Shown here: positions 53,101 through 63,425 of the stretch, piece by piece
Numbering within the stretch: the first letter of the stretch is position 1
Layout: each line of letters starts with the position of its first letter
The notes under the pieces: model-generated
The model's database searches: none
Seen by the model: the letters and a program-made list of their open reading frames with translations, nothing else
What the model was told of the DNA's origin: nothing
Program-made: the position numbers and the translations under genes
Source of the DNA: Coprinellus micaceus
Taxonomy: Eukaryota > Basidiomycota > Agaricomycetes > Agaricales > Psathyrellaceae
Length of the DNA stretch: 64,000 nucleotides
Direction of reading: 5' to 3'
Assembly (NCBI GenBank): GCA_951394405.1
Contig: OX596334.1
Location: 1,302,001-1,366,000 of the forward strand

Positions 53101-54762
53101 TTTCTCCTTCCACTCCCCGTCCCTCATCCCCCCATCTCTCCCCTCATCTCTCTCCCTCTCTTTCTCTTTCCCACCGCTCCCCTTACCCCCATCACCCCCT
53201 TTATTCCCCGATGTTAACCCCTCAGGCAATGCACAAGCAACGACCTTCCACCCCCACACAGCCGGCCTCGGCTGCCTCGTCTTCTTCGGATACTTGGGCG
53301 GGATCGCGAGGAACGCGTCGTCGAAGCGTTCGGCCCCACCGCTCGTCGGAGTGGTGGTGGTGTTGTTGTTGTTGTTGTTATTGTTGGGTGCGGGGACATG
53401 GAGTTGGAGTTGGGGTTGAGCTTGCGGTTGGGCTTCAACGCCTCCTCCACCTCCTCCGACGTAACCCTCCCGACCCTCCAAACCTCCAAACCCCTGCCCC
53501 AACGACGGCCTAGCTCCAGCTTCAGAAAAACCCGATTGCACATGCAACCCAGAAGCAGACGACGGCCCAGCTCCTGGCGCCCCACCCCACCCATAATTCG
53601 TATGCTGCCTATAATACTTCCCCCCCGGCTTCGGCAGCTGGCTCGGGTAGAACTTTGGGTTCGGAGCTCGGGGGATCGTTATCTTTGGTTTGAATGTCGA
53701 AGACGCAGATGAGGAGGCTTCGGCGTTGGGATTTGGAGGAGCGGTTTGGATGGTTCGGAAGGTTAAGGTCTTGAGCGTGGCCTTCGTATTCGAAGTAGAC
53801 GAAGAAAGAGAGGAGGAGGAAGAAGAAGGCGGCGGCGGCGGCCCCATCGAAACCGACCTCGCCGCCTTAACATGTCCCATCCACGGCGGCACACCGCTCC
53901 CCCCATCTCCCCAACCCAAAGGCACACTACCAACCCCCCGATACTGTGACTGCGCCAACGCCAAACTCCCCAACGTAGCCGCCGAAGCCGTCTTCGCCGT
54001 CAAAACCACACCTCCCTGAGCGTTCGACCCACTCAAATAACTCGTCGACGGGCCAGCGCTCACACTCCTCCCCCCTCTCTCCCCACCCCCACCCATCATC
54101 CCTACCACCCCCACCTCCCCACCAAAACTCCCCGCACCAACCCTCCACACAGGCTCCCTCCCCTGTCCCCTCTCCACCCCCCTCCCCTCCCTCACCCTCT
54201 CCTCCTCCCTCCTCTTCAAGACCTCCGGCGGCGCAGCGGCGACCCACGCGCCGCTCCCCCGCCCCACGTCCGGGGGGAGGTTGAGCGGGACGCGGAAGGT
54301 GCTGGAGAGGGTGTATGGGAGGGCGGGTGTGGGCGTGGAAGAGGGGGAGCGCGGGGTGCGGGTGCGGGGTTTGGGGAGTGGTTTGCCGGTGGGGCGAGGG
54401 GGGAGGGGGGTGGACGTTGAAGGCGCGTCTGTGCTTGGGTGAGGATGCTCTTGGGTAGCGCCGATCTCTGGAGTGGGGTCGCCACTCGATGTATGAGGAG
54501 CGGTGGCAGCGGGAATGGGACGTGTAGATGCAGATGCTGTGGTGGGGACCTATACAGACCGGTATGTCAGTACGACGCGACGCGATATCCGAAATACCAC
54601 ACGTACCCTCGCGTCCAAATTCCCCTCCTTAACAGCACCCTGCGTATATTCAGATTCCTTCCGAGCGATCACGCTCAAAGCCCCCGTTCGCGTGTCCTCG
54701 TCGAGCTCCATAGGCACGTCGACCGGGGAGGCCGGTGGTGAAGGATCCATATCCATATCCAT
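47166..54762 (-). CDS. Giant nuclear-type protein with degenerate 2OG-dioxygenase-like C-terminus
   Basis: Seven exons (54762..54607, 54549..52721, 52608..49170, 49027..48469, 48395..48193, 48091..47339, 47276..47166) close in phase to 2349 aa. Most is disordered (Ser, Pro, Gly, Lys and Glu rich). Cys clusters occur at about residue 1180 (LDCGYCGTWWYSEGCPTH) and about 1782 (GWFCAACGKVNAQ, RHRRC). Two AT-hook-like motifs, KRKGRPPKK (about 2138) and KRKGRPPGSKNK (about 2165), suggest DNA binding. The C-terminus resembles the AlkB/JBP-like dioxygenase domain of many Agaricomycete proteins: HPVAIMSLGTDIVLCL (about 2072) and VHGDILVVSGEDFTYSLKRSG. The expected His-x-Asp iron ligand before HPVAIMSLG is not visible, and the AT-hooks interrupt the domain. 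It may be catalytically dead. Confidence 0.75.
52738..52806 (-). repeat. In-frame GC-rich minisatellite in the giant gene
   Basis: Repeated ctccccctcccccttctc-like units encode a Gly-Glu tract (GEGGGGEGGGGEGG) near residues 635-655. Confidence 0.7.
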
Positions 54763-55722
54763 CGAAACTGAAAAAGCAACTTCGTCGATGGTGGGTAGTA
54801 CGTATAGTCGATGTCGATATCGGTATCGGTATCGATACTCGATTTGACAGAGAGAAAAAGTATGTTGACTCGGGGCACCCCTCGATAAATGTGCCCACAA
54901 TAAAAAAGCGACGTTTGGTGGGGGATGTGCCAACAACGACACACAAAGGGCCTCTTCCTTCCTTCTTGGGCTGGGGGCTCTACCAGTAACAAAGCTGGAA
55001 GCCCAGTTCAGAACGTCCAGCTCTTAGATCCAGAGTTGGATCCAGTACGCAGGGGCCAGATATCAAGGGGAGAGAGCAAGACGGCGAGAGGAAGGGGAGG
55101 ATGGTGATGGTGAAAGGAGGATGTGGGTGAGAGGCAAGAGCTGAAAGTAGAAGGCACCCTGCAGTTTGGCTCTGATGTGTAAACAAGCGCAAGCACTCCA
55201 ACGCTTTGGGAAGGAGGTCCCAGGTCCCACGGGTGCAGTTGCTGGGGTCGGGGGGCACGCGGTGGGAGGAGGAGAAATTAATGCAAAGGGAGATTCGAGA
55301 ACTTGTTTGAGAAGAGGTGACGATCTCTGGCACGGAACTCAATATCCGCAAATTCAAACGCGTCTCGTCTCTTGCCCCGTACTCTTTTTTTGTTTTGTTG
55401 AATGAATCAACAACATTCTGTCCAGTACAGTCTCCACTCGCGCACTGAAGAAACAGAAGATGAGGATGAGTAAGTAAATTGGATCCAAGCGTCAAAAGGG
55501 CGAGCGCGGTATCATGATTCTTCCTTCGAGGGCTTAACGCCTTGGGTACCGGATATTGGATAGTAGGTCCAAAAATCCATATCGCAGGGAGACAGTGGCC
55601 CCCTCAGCCCGCAGCAGAGCTAGCAACATAAAACATAAAACATCACACCCCCTCTCCTCTCTATCATTGTCGTAAAAGCCATAAAAGCACATATGTAAGA
55701 AGCAACACCCCAACCCAACTCC
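54763..55722. other. Promoter region of the giant gene and spacer
   Basis: A short tandem/palindromic array built on cggtat and tcgatatc (about 54806-54842) lies 45-80 bp upstream of the start codon. No gene was recognised in the remaining about 880 nt. Confidence 0.4.
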
Positions 55723-56901
55723 TCAATAAAGGTCATCCTCGTCCTCGTCCGTCTTGACGATCCGGCCGAGGTAGCTCCCGTCTAGTGGGCCTGGTGGGGT
55801 TAGTCAGTATGTGAGTTCATCGAAGCCGTGACGGGAATAAAGGCAGGACGCAAAGAAAGAGGAAGAATGCAAAGAACGCGAAGAACAGAACAGAAAATAG
55901 AAACAACACTCACGAGCCGTACTCCCCCCAAACGCCCTCCCCCTATAACTCGCTCCAAGTCCCCCATTTATCCCTGTACTCGTCGAACTGGGGAGGCCTG
56001 ATAAGGTCCGCGACTGGGGACTGGGAGTGTACCCCACTGTGGATGTCGATGAGCCGAGGGAGGAGTTGAGTGAAGAGGAGAGGGGGGAGGAGGAGGAGTA
56101 GGCGAGGGTGCGGGAGGGGGTTGAGAGAGGGGAGAGGGGGTATGGGGGAGAGGAGGAGCCTGGTTGGGTGTGTGAGTGAGTGGGTTGGGAAGAATAAGGG
56201 GAAGGAGGGAAGAGGGTTAGTAGGAGAAGGAGGGGAAGAGGAGGAAGGCGTACCAGATGAAGAGAGGCTCGATGAGAGGGAGGACGAGAAGGAGAATGGT
56301 TTTTGGGGCTGTGGGCTGGACTGTTCAGTGCGCCGTTCGTCAATAGCCTGCGTCTTTCGTACACTCAAGGAGGAAGGACGCACGGAAGGACTCGACACGC
56401 CGACACCCTCAAACAGCTTCTTCCTCGGCGGGGTGCCCTGCGCCTGGCTCTTCAGGCCTAGCGGTACCCGGGCGGCGGATGCAGGTGTGGGAGGGGCAGA
56501 GGAGCGCGGGTACTTGAGCGCGTAGAAGGATTCGGAGATGTTGAAGAGGCATATGGCTGTGAGCATGGATTCTGTAATACGCGTATTTGTTCCAGTTGTC
56601 CGGCATAACAAGAACCAAGGAGAATACGATACGTACCAGCGAAACACGCCCACGCCCAAACACCCTCCGCATCTTCCTCCCCACGAACCTCCCCTCCCCT
56701 CCCTCGACTACTACGACTCGCGCCCCAGCGCTGGACGACGGTGACCCCCACGGCTGTGGGCAGACTGGGGACCCCGGGGATGATGGATGTGAGGACGAGG
56801 AGGAGGACGAGGCAGCAGGCGTTGAAGCGGATGCGCGCGATGGCTTCGGTGCGGTGCGGTTTTAGGCGCGAGGTGAGCGTGCGGGTGAGGGTCGTTAACA
56901 T
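55723..56901 (-). CDS. POM34-like nuclear pore membrane protein
   Basis: Exons 56901..56637, 56571..56254, 56159..55914 and 55790..55723 close to 298 aa. Two N-terminal hydrophobic segments (ACCLVLLLVLTSIIPGV; VWAWACFAESMLTAICLF) are followed by ESFYALKYPR and a long Ser/Pro-rich tail. The tail has the words I associate with fungal POM34-type (NPCC) nucleoporins: SSPQPQKPFSF, PLSPLSTPSRTLAY and ASYRGRAF. It ends in a short acidic tail (KTDEDEDDLY). Expected role: anchoring the nuclear pore complex in the nuclear envelope. The assignment rests on layout and a few words, so it is probable, not certain. Confidence 0.7.
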
Positions 56902-57058
56902 CGTTCGTGAGTGAGGTTTGGGTGTAGCTAGAGCTCTAAGAGAAGGGGAGCCAAGTGGCAGAAGAAGAGAGAGGCGCTCAGACCGCGTTGTTGGGTGGGG
57001 TTTTGCCCCGGCGCGGGGTGGCCGCGTTTCGGGCCGAGGCCGAGCAGAGAGGAGAAGT

Positions 57059-57132
57059 GGCCGACTAGCTCAGTTGGTTAGAGCGTCGTGCTAATAACGC
57101 GAAGGTCTTGGGTTCGATCCCCACGTTGGCCA
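57059..57132 (+). tRNA. tRNA-Ile (anticodon AAU)
   Basis: A 74-nt cloverleaf without an intron. Acceptor arms ggccgac and gttggcc pair over 7 bp, with discriminator A at 57132. The D arm is tagctcagttggttagagc. The anticodon loop is ctaataa, with AAT at its centre. The T arm contains ggttcgatcc. A T-rich stretch after the gene (gtttcttttgtg) fits RNA polymerase III termination. Confidence 0.95.
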
Positions 57133-57559
57133 TGGGTTTCTTTTGTGCTTTGTCGTGTTTTTGCCTCTCCTCCTGGGTCCTCTGAGTCTGGACTCTGAAC
57201 TGATTCCAAGACCTTAGCCCTTTACTTGCACCACCTCCTTTCACCAGCGTATCCTCGGACCCCATCCTCACATTTCTTCTCCACCCACTGTCTGGCTCTT
57301 TTCTCGTCTTTCCTGTCTCTCTTTCTCTTCCCTCTAGATCCTTTGGCCCACCAGCACTATGCGGTTTGGCCAGGAACAACTTGACAGGTGATAATGTTCC
57401 CCCACCTCAATTGCGTCAAGTATCACGTCTCGTTGAACGTCTATGAGCGTTGGGTGGTTCCGAACACTCCAAGTTAGTGATCACACGTCATTCCCGACCG
57501 GAGTGCTGCAGTGAGCTAGCACATAAGTAGGTGTGCTTCCCTTCTTCCTTTCAACGATC
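57133..57559. other. Spacer between tRNA and F-box array
   Basis: C/T-rich 427 nt with the promoter of the first tandem F-box gene. No other gene was seen. Confidence 0.35.
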
Positions 57560-59288
57560 ATGTCCCCCAGCTCTCTCAAGCGCCTCGCGACCTCTCTCGG
57601 ACTTTCCAGCCAGGACGACCCTGCCCCTCTACGATCCGGCTGGAGCGCCCTGCCCGAGGACATATTCATCCTCCTAATCAAATCCTACCTCGGCATCGAC
57701 AGCACCACATCCAAATCCCTCTCCCAGACATGTCGCGCGTACGCCGCCTTCTTCCTCCCCTACAAGCCCATGCGCACTGTGTGTATCATAGAAGACGTCC
57801 TGTACAACCTCTCCAGCAGGAGGTGGCACTCCCGAGTCGAGACGATCCAGCGTAAGCTGAGGCGGAGCCCACAACTCTGCAAGACGATCGGCACCCTGCG
57901 GATTATCAACAACCGTGTCAGCGACAAGGAGCCGAGTCTTCACCTTCTGTTCCCCGAGTCCGCAACACCTACCTTGACAACTTGGGGTGCCAGTGGCTGG
58001 GAAACCCTCGCCTACCTCATCTCGCGGAGGTTCCCAAGTTACAAAATCTGGGGCTATGCTCGGCTTATGAGGAACCAGCAGAAGACAGCGCACGATAGCT
58101 TAATCTACATCCTCTCCCGACGCTACCCCAATCTCAGGACGTTCGAGTTACCTCGTCTCCAAACTCGATTTAGGAATTACAAGGATCGCCATCACCATTG
58201 GGCCTCGCTTTCCCCTGAGCTCCAGGATGCGGTTTGTGCTTTCCTACGACGGCAGCGTGCGTTGGAGGAGCTGTCGATGACGAACCACTACCCCGTCGAG
58301 CTCGTCAGGTATTGCCCCGCCATTACGAAGCTGGAGTACAGGATCTGTGAGCTCGAAGCGACTCTCGACTTCTCATGTGTCGATAAAGGGGTATTGAGAA
58401 CACAAAGGCCACCCACCGCTGCCCAAATATTCCTCAAGGACCTCGCCATCTTGGACTCACGGGCGAACTCAGCAGCCACCGACGCCATAAAACAGTTCAC
58501 TAAACCGGGGCAGTCGTGTATCAGCCTGGAACGGCTAGAGAAGCTGACATACTACGGCGACAACAAAGATTGGTCGCCCCTCCCCATTCTCTTGAACTCC
58601 TGCGCATCCACGCTCCTTTCCGTGAACATATACGTGTCCGATAGAGGTGAATACAGACCCTCATCCCATTTTATATACAAATACGATACTGAAACCAAAC
58701 CTACCTGCAGTCAGCGCCCCTTCGCTCGACCTATCCCGACTTCGCCGGTTGCAGCACCTCACACTGTCAAGCAACCGGCGGCCTTTTGGCATTCGCGACC
58801 GATCCCTGTTATGGATCCCCCAAACCATCAAGCGCCTATTACTATTACTCGAGCCCGACACCGGTCTGATCCGCCAGAGGCGCGGCGTCCCACAGCTCCA
58901 AACCCTTGAAGTCGTCATCGACACTCTCCAGGAGACGCCCGGCAAGAACTTGTGCGATATCAATGCCAATGGGTGGATCGCCCAGACCCTAGAGGCGTTC
59001 AAACAGGCCTCTGCGGCATCGACGGATGGACAGTGGAGCCTGAAGGTCTTCAGGATCGTGGTGTGCGTCCAGAAGGAACAGGTGTGGGTTGGTGGGGTTC
59101 ACTCTGGGCGAGGGGCGAAATTGAGTAGAGCGGCTCAAAATGCGCTGGTTTGTGCTGTTAGGGAGTTGGTGGTGAATCAAGTTCGGAAAATTGGTGTAGA
59201 GGTTAGGGTGGAAGTTGAAGCAGTTGAGGATACGTTTAATAGGTGGCTACGTTATCCTTCGATTCGTCTAGCACCTTTCCACTACTGA
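57560..59288 (+). CDS. F-box protein, tandem copy 1
   Basis: Exons 57560..58646 and 58711..59288 close to 554 aa across a phase-1 intron. The start gives MSPSSLKRLATSLGLSS, as in the paralogues. The F-box-like segment is SALPEDIFILLIKSYLGID, then LSQTCRAYAAFF. The leucine-rich body has FELPRLQ, HYPVELVRYCPAITKLEYR and LEKLTYYGDN. The C-terminus is FNRWLRYPSIRLAPFHY. It carries an extra segment of about 40 residues (YLISRRFPSYKIWGYARL) that imitates the following LIYILSRRYPNLRTFELPRL, so a local internal duplication lengthened it. It is probably an SCF substrate receptor; the substrate is unknown. Confidence 0.85.
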
Positions 59289-59520
59289 TGTTTGTCGAGC
59301 GGCTGCCCCCCACAGGTCCAAGTACGGACGTCGTTTATATACGCACCATATTAAATAGATATATATCTTCGTGCTAGAATTGGCCTACCTCTGAATAAGA
59401 CTGACGGGGTCAAAGGGGTAAGTAGACCAAGTAGTAGTGGCTACTACTTTGGGCGCTTATCAGGCACAAAGCTGATGTACGCAACTTGATCGGGTCTTTT
59501 GCATCTTTCTTCTCCCTACC

Positions 59521-61201
59521 ATGCCCTTCTCCCTCAAACGTCTTGCCAAATATCTCGGGCTCTCCAGCCGAGGCGAACCCGTTCCAGACCCTATACCCCT
59601 ATCGGGCTGGAACCGCCTACCCGAGGACATACTCATCCTCCTAATCAAAGACTACCTCGGTATTAACAGCACCTCCGCACACTCCCTCTCGATGACATGC
59701 CGAGCCTTCGCCTCCCTCTTCCGCCCCCACCTCTTCTTCACGGTATGCATCCCAGGGCATATGATGTACGACCCAACATCCAAGAAATCCACCCCCTCGA
59801 GCATAGTGAGGCTCACACGCGATTTGACGGCTAACCCCCGGCTGTGCGAGAGGATTGGGACGCTCCGGGTCATCAACGATAGGGCAGGCGCTCCAGGCGC
59901 CGGGATCCTTTTCCAAATACCCGTAAAGCGAGGCAGCACTGCGCCGTCTCTGACAGCGATGGGCCAGACCCTCGTCGGCGTCCTCACCCAGTGGCGCTTC
60001 CCCAACCTCCACACATTCGAGCTGCCTCTCCTCAGATGGGACCACCAGTGGAGCTCGCTCGCATTGCCGCTGCAAGGTGCGATTCGCGGCTTCCTCCAGC
60101 GGCATGCAGAGTCGTTGAAAGAGCTTTCGGTGACGATGCAGTACCCGCTTGAGCTTGTTAGGTACTGCGGCCCAGGGCTTACGAAGCTCGAGTACAGAGT
60201 CGAGGGCGCAATCCCTGATTTTGATCCCTCCGAGTCATCCGCAGTCGGCAAGGGGTTGGTGGGAGCGCGCGCTGCGTCTGGGGATCATCGCCCGATAATC
60301 CTTGAAAAGCTTGTGGTTATGGGTTCCGGCGGAGGACTTGACAACGAGGTTGCAAAGCAGTTCAGAGGGCCGTCGGGGGGCGAATTATATATCAGCTTGG
60401 AGCGATTGAAAAAGTTGACGTATTATTTGGGCACCTGCTACGGGCCACATCTCCCCCCTCTACTGAATCATTGTGCACATACGCTCACTTCCCTGGGCAT
60501 ATACGTGTCAAATCACGGTGAGTACCACTTTCCCCTCCGAAGTGGCCGCGGTCTATCCCCCTTTAACCGAACGATATGCTGATCGTGACCTTTGCTCCAA
60601 ACCTCCAGTGAACGGCCCAACGCTCCGTAATATATTACCCGCCCTCCATCGACTCGAACACCTCACTCTCTCAATCAACCACTGGTGGGGTGTGAACGCA
60701 GGGACGTTACCGTGGATTTCCAACACCATCGAAGACTTTTTTGACCCCAATGTGCCCAGAGTCCCGCCCCTTCAAACCCTCAAGATCGTTGTCAGCGCAC
60801 TCGGGCAGACCGTTGAGGAGTGCGTACAGGAGATGGATGAAGGGTGGATGGCGTTCACCATAAAGTCGCTTGGGAGAGCCGCTTCCGCGGCATCCATATC
60901 GACGTCGGCCCAGAGACACGACGCATACCCGAACTCCCCCAGTCCTCGATGGTGTTTGAAGAACCTCAGAGTCGTCGTGTGCCTCCGAGTCCAGGACCCG
61001 CGACATTGCTCCTCCCCTGTCCACCCTTCGCCTTCGGAAGACGAACAAAGCATTTTGCTTGCTCGTGGTCTTAAGACCCGGTTGGTAGATGGCATTTCGA
61101 AATTTGATCCGGCTGTGACTGTAGATGTAGAGGTGGTTAGGGATAGGTTTAGTAGGTGGCTGCGCTACCCCTCGATTCGGTGGGCGCCTCTCCACTACTG
61201 A
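59521..61201 (+). CDS. F-box protein, tandem copy 2
   Basis: Exons 59521..60517 and 60609..61201 close to 529 aa across a phase-1 intron (gtgagt donor, cctccag acceptor). It starts MPFSLKRLAKYLGLSSRG. The F-box-like segment is NRLPEDILILLIKDYLGIN, then LSMTCRAFASLFRP. Family words HTFELPLLRWDHQWSSL, QYPLELVRYCGPGLTKLEYR and LERLKKLTYYLG are present, and it ends FSRWLRYPSIRWAPLHY. The motif gggcgctta lies 62 bp upstream of the ATG. It is on the same strand as its neighbours with short spacers, so it arose by tandem duplication. Confidence 0.87.
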
Positions 61202-61596
61202 CCTACCTTGAGCGGGCTCTTCCATTACAAGGTCCTGTACATATTGGAAAATAATAAGCAACACATGCGTTACCACATAAGCGCCGGTGGGGTGAGATAG
61301 CGGGCCGCTGGCGGGGGGTAAATCAGTGAGTCATGACTTTGGGCGCTTAACTCAGCGACGACGATGCTGCAGGATCAGCGTCGCAATAATACCCAGTACC
61401 GCGTTTCAAAGGTCTTGTAGCGGGGGTGTACGTGCCCCGCGCACCCCAATCCAGTTCTCGGTGCGAGTTAACCCAAAATACCGAGTCGACTTTCTTCGAG
61501 GGGTCAGCTGAGGTCGGAGATGCCTATCATCAGAACATCGTATGACGCCACAGCCACCTGCTGTACACGACTACTTGTTACTTCTCCCCTCTCAAC

Positions 61597-63144
61597 ATGC
61601 ATTTCTCTCTCAAACGCATTGCGAACACCCTCGGTCTCTTCAGTCAAGGAGACACACCTGTCCCGGTACAATTCGGGTGGAACGGCCTCCCAGAGGACAT
61701 CTTCATCCTCATAATCAAGGACTACCTCGGTGTCGACAGCGCCGCAGCAAACTCCCTCGCGCAGACCTGTCGAGCCTACTCTTCCTTCTCCCGCCCACAT
61801 CTCCTGCGCACGGTATACATCACGGAAGGCACAGTATCATACGACCTGACGGATAGCAAGAAACCACGCACCCGAATCGAGCAGTTCCAGCGTGATCTCA
61901 AGCGCAATCCCCAGTTATGCAACGCGATCGGAACCCTCCGAATAGTGAAAAACAGCTATAAGTACGGGGACTTCCAGAAACCGGGACCACGGGGACCGTC
62001 GTTGATGAAGACGGGTGAAAGTCTGGTTTACATCCTCTCCCGACACTTTCCGAATTTGAGGTTGTTCGAGCTGCCTCGCCTGACAGCGAACCAACACTGG
62101 ACCGCGCTTTCCTCGAAACTCCAAGACGCGGTTTACGACTTCCTACGGCGGCATGCACATGGATCGCTACAGGAACTGTCGGTATCCACACGCTTTCCCC
62201 TAGAGTTCATCAGACACTGCCCTACCATCACGAAGCTGGAGTACAGGATTATCGGATACGACCAGGGCACTGAATCTGTCGATTTGCTGAGGATGCACGG
62301 GTCCCAGAACCCTGGCCCTGTTTCTCTAAAAGAACTTGCCATCTTGGACACATCTAGTTGGGGTTCGGGCGCGACAAGCATCGCGAAGCGCTTCACCGAG
62401 CCTGGCAATGAACCATGTGTCAGTTTGAAGGAGCTGGAAAGCTTGGCGTACTATGGGAACAACGGGGACTGGTCGAACCTTCGCGTCCTACTCGCTTCTT
62501 GTGCAGCGACCCTATCTTCCCTAAAGATAATCGTATCAGATCGTAGTGAGTACCCCCCAATCCTGGGCCGTATTCCGTTTCGTGATAGCGAGCTTATAAC
62601 GATTTCAGTAAACGGCCCAAAGCTCGATCTATCGGCACTCCGTCGACTCAAGCACCTTACGCTCTCACTCAACCGGATGAGCTCGGGTGCTGGTACCTTG
62701 TCGTGGATCTCCAGCACCATCAAGGACCTCTACGGTCCCCCGAACACCACATCAGCTAGGCTTCCGCCGCTCCAAACTCTCGAGATCGTCGTAAAGGCTC
62801 TTGGGCGGACGGCCAAGGAGAACGTACGAGACATGGGGCAGGGGTGGATTGCGTCCACAATAGGATCACTTCGGAAGGCGGGGTCTGTATCGACTGAAGG
62901 TCCCTCTAGGAGACCCTGGAATTTGAAGGAGTTCAGAGTCGTGGTGTGCGTCGAGAGATTCGTAGCCTACACTGGCCCGACCATCGAGGAACAAGGCGTG
63001 CTCGTTTCCAACCTGAGGGAACTTGTAGTGGATTCCCTGTCGAGATTTAGTCCTCCTGTGGCAGTAGACGTCAAATTGGTCAGGGACGAGTTTTATCGAT
63101 GGCTCCGCTACCCTTCCATACCTAGGGCGCCCTTCCATTATTGA
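61597..63144 (+). CDS. F-box protein, tandem copy 3
   Basis: Exons 61597..62545 and 62609..63144 close to 494 aa. The 63-nt intron (gtgagt...tttcag) is at the family position; it is in frame and lacks a stop, so the unspliced form would be 515 aa. It starts MHFSLKRIANTLGLFSQ. The F-box-like segment is NGLPEDIFILIIKDYLGVD, then LAQTCRAYSSFSRP. Leucine-rich family words are FELPRLTANQHWTAL, RFPLEFIRHCPTITKLEYR and LKELESLAYYGN, ending FYRWLRYPSIPRAPFHY. gggcgctta lies 248 bp upstream. Splicing is favoured because the retained 21-22 residues are absent from the paralogues. Confidence 0.87.
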   Translation: MHFSLKRIANTLGLFSQGDTPVPVQFGWNGLPEDIFILIIKDYLGVDSAAANSLAQTCRAYSSFSRPHLLRTVYITEGTVSYDLTDSKKPRTRIEQFQRDLKRNPQLCNAIGTLRIVKNSYKYGDFQKPGPRGPSLMKTGESLVYILSRHFPNLRLFELPRLTANQHWTALSSKLQDAVYDFLRRHAHGSLQELSVSTRFPLEFIRHCPTITKLEYRIIGYDQGTESVDLLRMHGSQNPGPVSLKELAILDTSSWGSGATSIAKRFTEPGNEPCVSLKELESLAYYGNNGDWSNLRVLLASCAATLSSLKIIVSDRSEYPPILGRIPFRDSELITISVNGPKLDLSALRRLKHLTLSLNRMSSGAGTLSWISSTIKDLYGPPNTTSARLPPLQTLEIVVKALGRTAKENVRDMGQGWIASTIGSLRKAGSVSTEGPSRRPWNLKEFRVVVCVERFVAYTGPTIEEQGVLVSNLRELVVDSLSRFSPPVAVDVKLVRDEFYRWLRYPSIPRAPFHY

Positions 63145-63425
63145 CCGGATTCTGAGAGCGAATTTTCGAGGCAAGCCGTGTCATTATTATCCCAGAAATA
63201 TATGGACAGGTGGTGATAAATGATCAGATCTTTATGAAGTGATAAGTATGGCGGAAGGCATGACGTTGGGGGCTGAATTTAGGGATGCCGCTCGGTCCCC
63301 CAGTGTTCCATATGCGGGAGGGAACTTCGAGGGTAGGATATGTCCAGGAGTACCTGAGCTAATTCGCGCGGCCGTGCCCGGTAGCATCAGCGAGAGTTTT
63401 AAGCTCGCATTTGGGAGGACTCACC
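63145..63425. other. Convergent spacer at the window end
   Basis: 281 nt between copy 3 of the F-box array and the truncated gene. No feature was seen. Confidence 0.3.

Noticed and set aside
52696..54019. Long forward-strand frames rich in Pro/Ser (for example 52694-53419 and 53690-54019)
   Set aside because: They are antisense shadows of the GC-rich exons of the giant reverse-strand gene; the reverse frame closes through seven introns in phase.
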